NCBI GenBank assembly: GCA_903869595.1
Contig: CAIPZV010000064.1
Location: forward strand, 1-36,836
Length of the DNA stretch: 36,836 nt
Direction: 5' to 3'
Source of the DNA: an uncultured beta proteobacterium
GTDB lineage: Bacteria; Pseudomonadota; Gammaproteobacteria; Burkholderiales; Burkholderiaceae_C
Shown: positions 33,002-36,836 of the stretch, piece by piece
How positions within the stretch are numbered: the stretch's first letter is position 1
Layout: the number at the start of each line of letters is the position of its first letter
Position numbers and translations under genes: made by a program
The notes under the pieces: model-generated
What the model was told of the DNA's origin: nothing
Databases searched by the model: none
What the model saw: only the letters and a program-made list of their open reading frames with translations

Positions 33002-34561
33002 ATGACAGAAGAAGCAACAGCGCCCAGCTCGACGGTACGACGTCGCGCGGGTCGCGGCAGCGGCACCATCCGCGTTGCACCCTCCACCACCAAATACCGC
33101 AACTTAAAACACCGCTTGCCGCCCACGCCCATGGTGTCGGAAGACGAGTTGGAAGCGATCCACAACGCCTCGCTCACCATCCTGGAAGAAATGGGCATGG
33201 ACTTCATGCACCCGGGCGCGCGCGCGATTTTGAAAAAAGCCGGGGCCGATGTGCGTGAAGGCTCCGAGCGCGTGCGCTTTGACCGCAACCTGATTTTGCA
33301 GAGCATTAAAAGCTGCCCCTCTGAGTTCACGCTGCACGCGCGCAACCCGGAGCGCAATATCCGCATCGGCGGCAAAAACCTGGCGTTTGCGCAAGTGGCC
33401 AGCCCGCCTAATTGCTCGGACATGCAAGGCGGACGCCGCGCTGGTAACCAGCAAGACTTTCGCAACCTGGTGAAACTGGCGCAGCGCTACGACATCATCC
33501 ATTGCACCGGCGGTTACCCGGTGGAACCGGTGGACTTGCATGCCTCGGTGCGCCACTTGGACTGCTTGTCCGACATCGCCAAGCTCACTGACAAAGCGTT
33601 TCATGCCTATTCACTTGGCAAAGAACGCAACCAAGACGCCTTGGAAATCGTACGCATTGCGCGTGGCATCAGCCATGAGCAACTCGAGCGCGAGCCTTCG
33701 CTGTTTTCCATCATCAACAGTTCGTCTCCGCTGCGGCTGGACACACCCATGCTGCAAGGCATTTTGGAAATGTCCTCGCGCAACCAGATCATCATGCTCA
33801 CGCCTTTCACGCTGGCTGGCGCTATGGCACCTGTGACGATTGCAGGTGCGCTAGCGCAGCAAAACGCCGAGGCGCTGGCCGGCATCACGCTCACCCAATT
33901 GGTACGCCCCGGCGCGCCGGTGGTCTACGGCGGCTTTACCTCCAACGTGGATATGAAAAGCGGCGCGCCGGCCTTTGGCACGCCCGAGTACATGAAGGCA
34001 GTTTTGGTAGGCGGGCAACTGTGCCGCAAATACGGCATTCCCTATCGCACTAGCAATGTGAACGCCGCCAATACGGTCGATGCGCAAGCGGCCTATGAAT
34101 CGGTGTTTTCTTTGTGGGCACTGACACAAGCCGGTGGCAACTTCATCATGCACAGCGCCGGTTGGATGGAAGGCGGCCTGACCGCCTCGTTTGAAAAATT
34201 TATCCTCGATTGCGACCTTTTGCAAATGGTGGCCGAGTTCCTCACGCCGCTGGACGTAAGCCCCGCCGGCTTAGCGCTGGACGCCGTGCGCGATGTAGGC
34301 CCCGGTGGCCACTACTTTGGCACCGCGCATACGCTGGAGCGTTTTGAAACCGCGTTTTATTCGCCCATTATTTCGGACTGGCGCAACTTCGAATCTTGGG
34401 ACGAAGCCGGTCGGCCCACGGCCTACCAAAAAGCGAACACGATTTGGCAAAAAGAGCTCGAAGCCTACGAGCGCCCGCCCATGGACGCGGCGATTGAAGA
34501 AGAGCTTGACGCCTTTGTCAATTTGCGCAAATCCCAGGGCGGCGCACCCACCGATTTTTAA
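33002..34561 (+). CDS. MttB-family (trimethylamine methyltransferase-like) protein without pyrrolysine
   Basis: The 519-residue product belongs to the MttB superfamily of TIM-barrel methyltransferases, which move a methyl group from a quaternary or tertiary amine to a corrinoid protein. Visible family segments are DELEAIHNASLTILEEMGMD, EFTLHARNPERNIRIGG, CTGGYPVEPVDLHASVRHLD, ITLTQLVRPGAPVVYGGFTS and GGNFIMHSAGWMEGGLTASF. The frame has no in-frame amber codon, so it is a non-pyrrolysine member like the glycine betaine methyltransferase MtgB. The first ~30 residues are basic and disordered-looking. The ATG (33002-33004) has GGAG upstream; a frame open to 32579 is chance. It is 35 bases before a DMGDH-like flavoprotein. 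No corrinoid protein is seen in the window, so methyl transfer via cobalamin is an inference from the family. Confidence 0.9.
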   Translation: MTEEATAPSSTVRRRAGRGSGTIRVAPSTTKYRNLKHRLPPTPMVSEDELEAIHNASLTILEEMGMDFMHPGARAILKKAGADVREGSERVRFDRNLILQSIKSCPSEFTLHARNPERNIRIGGKNLAFAQVASPPNCSDMQGGRRAGNQQDFRNLVKLAQRYDIIHCTGGYPVEPVDLHASVRHLDCLSDIAKLTDKAFHAYSLGKERNQDALEIVRIARGISHEQLEREPSLFSIINSSSPLRLDTPMLQGILEMSSRNQIIMLTPFTLAGAMAPVTIAGALAQQNAEALAGITLTQLVRPGAPVVYGGFTSNVDMKSGAPAFGTPEYMKAVLVGGQLCRKYGIPYRTSNVNAANTVDAQAAYESVFSLWALTQAGGNFIMHSAGWMEGGLTASFEKFILDCDLLQMVAEFLTPLDVSPAGLALDAVRDVGPGGHYFGTAHTLERFETAFYSPIISDWRNFESWDEAGRPTAYQKANTIWQKELEAYERPPMDAAIEEELDAFVNLRKSQGGAPTDF

Positions 34562-34596
34562 TTTTTTGTTTTGCTCTGCAAAAAGGATTTACAGAT

Positions 34597-36836
34597 ATGA
34601 AAACAACAGCGCGCGTAGTCATTATCGGCGGCGGTGTCGTCGGGTGTTCGGTGCTTTACCACCTGACCAAAAAGGGCTGGAGTGATGTGATGTTGCTCGA
34701 GCGTGACCAGCTGACCTCGGGTTCTACCTGGCACGCGGCCGGGGGCTTTCACACCCTCAACGGCGACCCCAATGTGGCCATGTTGCAAAGCTACACCGTG
34801 AGCCTGTACGAAGAGTTGGAACGTATCTCCGGCCAAAGCTGCGGCCTGCACAAATCGCCCGGCATCATGCTGGCTGACACGCCCGAGCGCATGGAGTTTT
34901 TGAAAATGACGGTGGCGCGTGGTCGCTACCTGGGCATGGAAACCGAAATCATCTCCATCAAAGAAGCGCTGAATTACTTCCCCTTTATCGAAGAAAAATA
35001 TTTTTTGGGCGCGCTGCTAGACCCCAATGAAGGCCACTTAGACCCCAGCGGCACCACCTATGCCTACGCCAAAGCCGCGCGTCTGGGCGGCGCCACCATC
35101 GAAGTGCAAACCAAGGTGGAAAGCCTGGAGCAAAAACCCGACGGCACCTGGCGCGTCATCACCAACAAAGGCGTGGTCGAGTGCGAGCATGTGGTCAACG
35201 CTGGCGGTCTGTGGGCGCGCGAAGTGGGCCGCATGGTGGGCATCGAACTGCCGGTGCTGGCCATGGAGCACATGTATTTGGTGACCGACGATATTCCTGA
35301 AGTGGAAGCCTTTAACAAAAGCGCGGGCAAAGAAATAGGCCACGTCATCGACTTCGGCGCCGAAAGCTATTTGCGCCAGGAAGGCAAAGGCATGGTGCTG
35401 GGCGTGTACGAACAAGCAGGCAAGCCTTGGTCAACCAAGACCACGCCCTGGAGCTTTGGGCAGGAACTGCTGCAACCGGACTTGGACCGTATCGCGCCTT
35501 CGCTGGAAATCGCCTTTAAGCATTTCCCCACACTGGAGCACGCAGGCATCAAGCGCGTCATCAACGGGCCTTTCACCTTTGCACCTGATGGCAACCCGCT
35601 GGTTGGGCCGGTGCAAGGTCGGACCAATTTTTGGAGTGCTTGCGGCGTGATGGCAGGCTTTAGCCAAGGCGGCGGCGTAGGCTTAGCGCTGTCCAATTGG
35701 ATGGTCGATGGCGACCCCGGCTTTGATATTTGGGGTATGGATGTAGCGCGCTACGGCGACTGGGCCACGCGCACCTACACCAATGCCAAAGTGCGCGAAA
35801 ACTATTCGCGCCGCTTCCGCATCCGCTTCCCCAACGAAGAGCTACCCGCAGGCCGCCCGCTGCAAACCACGCCGCTCTATGACAAATTTATCGAGCAAGG
35901 CGCAGTCATGGGCGACTCTTGGGGCATGGAAACGCCGCTGTGGTTTGCGCCCCCCGGCACGGAGGCCAAAGACATCGTGTCCTTCCACCGCTCTAATGAC
36001 TTTGAGCCCATCAAAGCCGAGTGCAAAGCGGTGCGCGAAGCCGTCGGCGTCACCGAGGTGGCCAACTTCGCGAAGTACGAAATCACCGGCCCGGGCGCCG
36101 AGGCCTGGTTGCAAGGCCTGATGACCAACACGCTACCCAAAAAAGGCCGCTTGCAGCTATGCCCCATGCTCAACCACCAGGGCAAGATCATTGGCGACTT
36201 TACCATCGCCAAAGCCGAGGAAGGCCGCTTCATGATGTGGGGCTCCAGCCAGGCGCAGGTCTATCACATGCGCTGGTTTGAGCAGACTTTGCCCAAAGAC
36301 GGCTCGGTACACATCACGCCCTACGGCATGAAGCTGATTGGCTTGTCCATCGCCGGCCCCAAGTCGCGCGAAGTGCTGCAACGCCTGACCGACGAAGACG
36401 TGTCCAACGAAGCCTTCAAGTTCATGGACTACCGCGAAATGGAAATCGCCACCGTGCAGGCCAAGATCAACCGCGTCACCTACACCGGTGACCTGGGCTA
36501 CGAGATTTGGGTAGCGCCCGAATACCAGCGCCGCTTGTACGAAAGCATCATGGCAGCGGGCGCGGATTTGGGCATTAAAAACTTCGGTATGCGCGCGCTT
36601 TTGTGCCTGCGGCTGGAGAAAAACTTCGGCACCTGGTTCCGCGAGTTCCGCCCCATTTACGGCCCTTTCGAAGCCGGCCTGGACCGTTTTGTCAAACTCG
36701 ACAAACACGAGTACATCGGCAAAGCCGCCGCGATCCAAGAGAAGCAAGACGGCCCCAGAAAAACCCGCATCTTTATGGTGGTGGACGCGCTGGACTGCGA
36801 CGTGATGGGCGACGAGCCGATCTGGGTCGATGGCAA
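34597..36836 (+). CDS. Dimethylglycine/sarcosine dehydrogenase-like flavoprotein with GcvT domain (partial, runs off window)
   Basis: The first 746 codons are present. An N-terminal DAO-type FAD domain has VVIIGGGVVGCS (G11-x-G13-x2-G16) and LTSGSTWHAAGGF, whose H46 matches the histidine that carries covalent FAD in dimethylglycine and sarcosine dehydrogenases. A central FAO-type domain follows (about 375-430, WGMDVARYGDWATRTYTNAK). Then comes a GcvT tetrahydrofolate domain (from about 430: GVTEVANFAKYEITGPGAEA, LCPMLNHQGKIIGDFTI, VTYTGDLGYEIWV). Such enzymes demethylate N-methyl amino acids and pass the methyl carbon to folate. AAGGA lies about 11 bases upstream of the ATG. It follows the MttB-family gene by 35 bases and is surely co-transcribed. 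Family proteins have about 800-850 residues, so only the end is missing. Confidence 0.93.
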   Translation, partial: MKTTARVVIIGGGVVGCSVLYHLTKKGWSDVMLLERDQLTSGSTWHAAGGFHTLNGDPNVAMLQSYTVSLYEELERISGQSCGLHKSPGIMLADTPERMEFLKMTVARGRYLGMETEIISIKEALNYFPFIEEKYFLGALLDPNEGHLDPSGTTYAYAKAARLGGATIEVQTKVESLEQKPDGTWRVITNKGVVECEHVVNAGGLWAREVGRMVGIELPVLAMEHMYLVTDDIPEVEAFNKSAGKEIGHVIDFGAESYLRQEGKGMVLGVYEQAGKPWSTKTTPWSFGQELLQPDLDRIAPSLEIAFKHFPTLEHAGIKRVINGPFTFAPDGNPLVGPVQGRTNFWSACGVMAGFSQGGGVGLALSNWMVDGDPGFDIWGMDVARYGDWATRTYTNAKVRENYSRRFRIRFPNEELPAGRPLQTTPLYDKFIEQGAVMGDSWGMETPLWFAPPGTEAKDIVSFHRSNDFEPIKAECKAVREAVGVTEVANFAKYEITGPGAEAWLQGLMTNTLPKKGRLQLCPMLNHQGKIIGDFTIAKAEEGRFMMWGSSQAQVYHMRWFEQTLPKDGSVHITPYGMKLIGLSIAGPKSREVLQRLTDEDVSNEAFKFMDYREMEIATVQAKINRVTYTGDLGYEIWVAPEYQRRLYESIMAAGADLGIKNFGMRALLCLRLEKNFGTWFREFRPIYGPFEAGLDRFVKLDKHEYIGKAAAIQEKQDGPRKTRIFMVVDALDCDVMGDEPIWVDG

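Overview
The window looks like a chromosomal segment of a betaproteobacterium of the order Burkholderiales, most likely family Comamonadaceae (Rhodoferax, Limnohabitans or Polaromonas type). This is inferred from the fairly GC-rich codon use, the xseB-ispA-dxs block facing a Rieske oxygenase, a TakP-like TRAP binding protein, a DUF3138 outer-membrane protein, and paired Pot polyamine transporters. No rRNA, tRNA or CRISPR array was seen.

Positions 1-7360 are an accessory defence island, all on the minus strand. It is a type I restriction-modification locus transcribed hsdR, hsdS, rhuM, a DUF1016 (YhcG-type) remnant, hsdM. The 3' end of hsdM has been cut by an IS256-family insertion whose transposase start lies at the window edge, and the IS supplies the hsdM stop codon. 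The DUF1016 gene is reduced to its N-terminal part. Two long perfect palindromes lie inside the rhuM and DUF1016 reading frames.

Positions 7600-15300 are mostly core functions. They hold an orphan TRAP substrate-binding protein, then xseB-ispA-dxs (exonuclease VII small subunit and isoprenoid precursor synthesis). Facing these is a Rieske ring-hydroxylating oxygenase translationally coupled to an EamA exporter, followed by a 3-mercaptopyruvate sulfurtransferase.

Positions 15395-29317 form a polyamine regulon of twelve consecutive minus-strand genes. Agmatinase (speB), gamma-glutamylputrescine oxidase (puuB), gamma-glutamylputrescine synthetase (puuA) and a putrescine aminotransferase (spuC-like) come first. 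Two Pot-type ABC import systems follow: potF2-potH2-potI2, which has no ATPase gene, and the complete potF1-potG-potH1-potI1. A DUF3138 beta-barrel-like protein closes the run and may be the outer-membrane entry route. A strong intrinsic terminator separates potF2 from its permeases.

Positions 29340-31076 hold an EamA transporter and a small SWIB-domain protein with a histone-H1-like lysine/alanine tail. Positions 31114-36836 hold a possible methylated-amine demethylation system: a FAD_oxidored-family dehydrogenase diverges from a non-pyrrolysine MttB-family methyltransferase and a dimethylglycine/sarcosine-dehydrogenase-like flavoprotein with a GcvT folate domain, which runs off the window. 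This is the part most likely to contain undescribed biochemistry.
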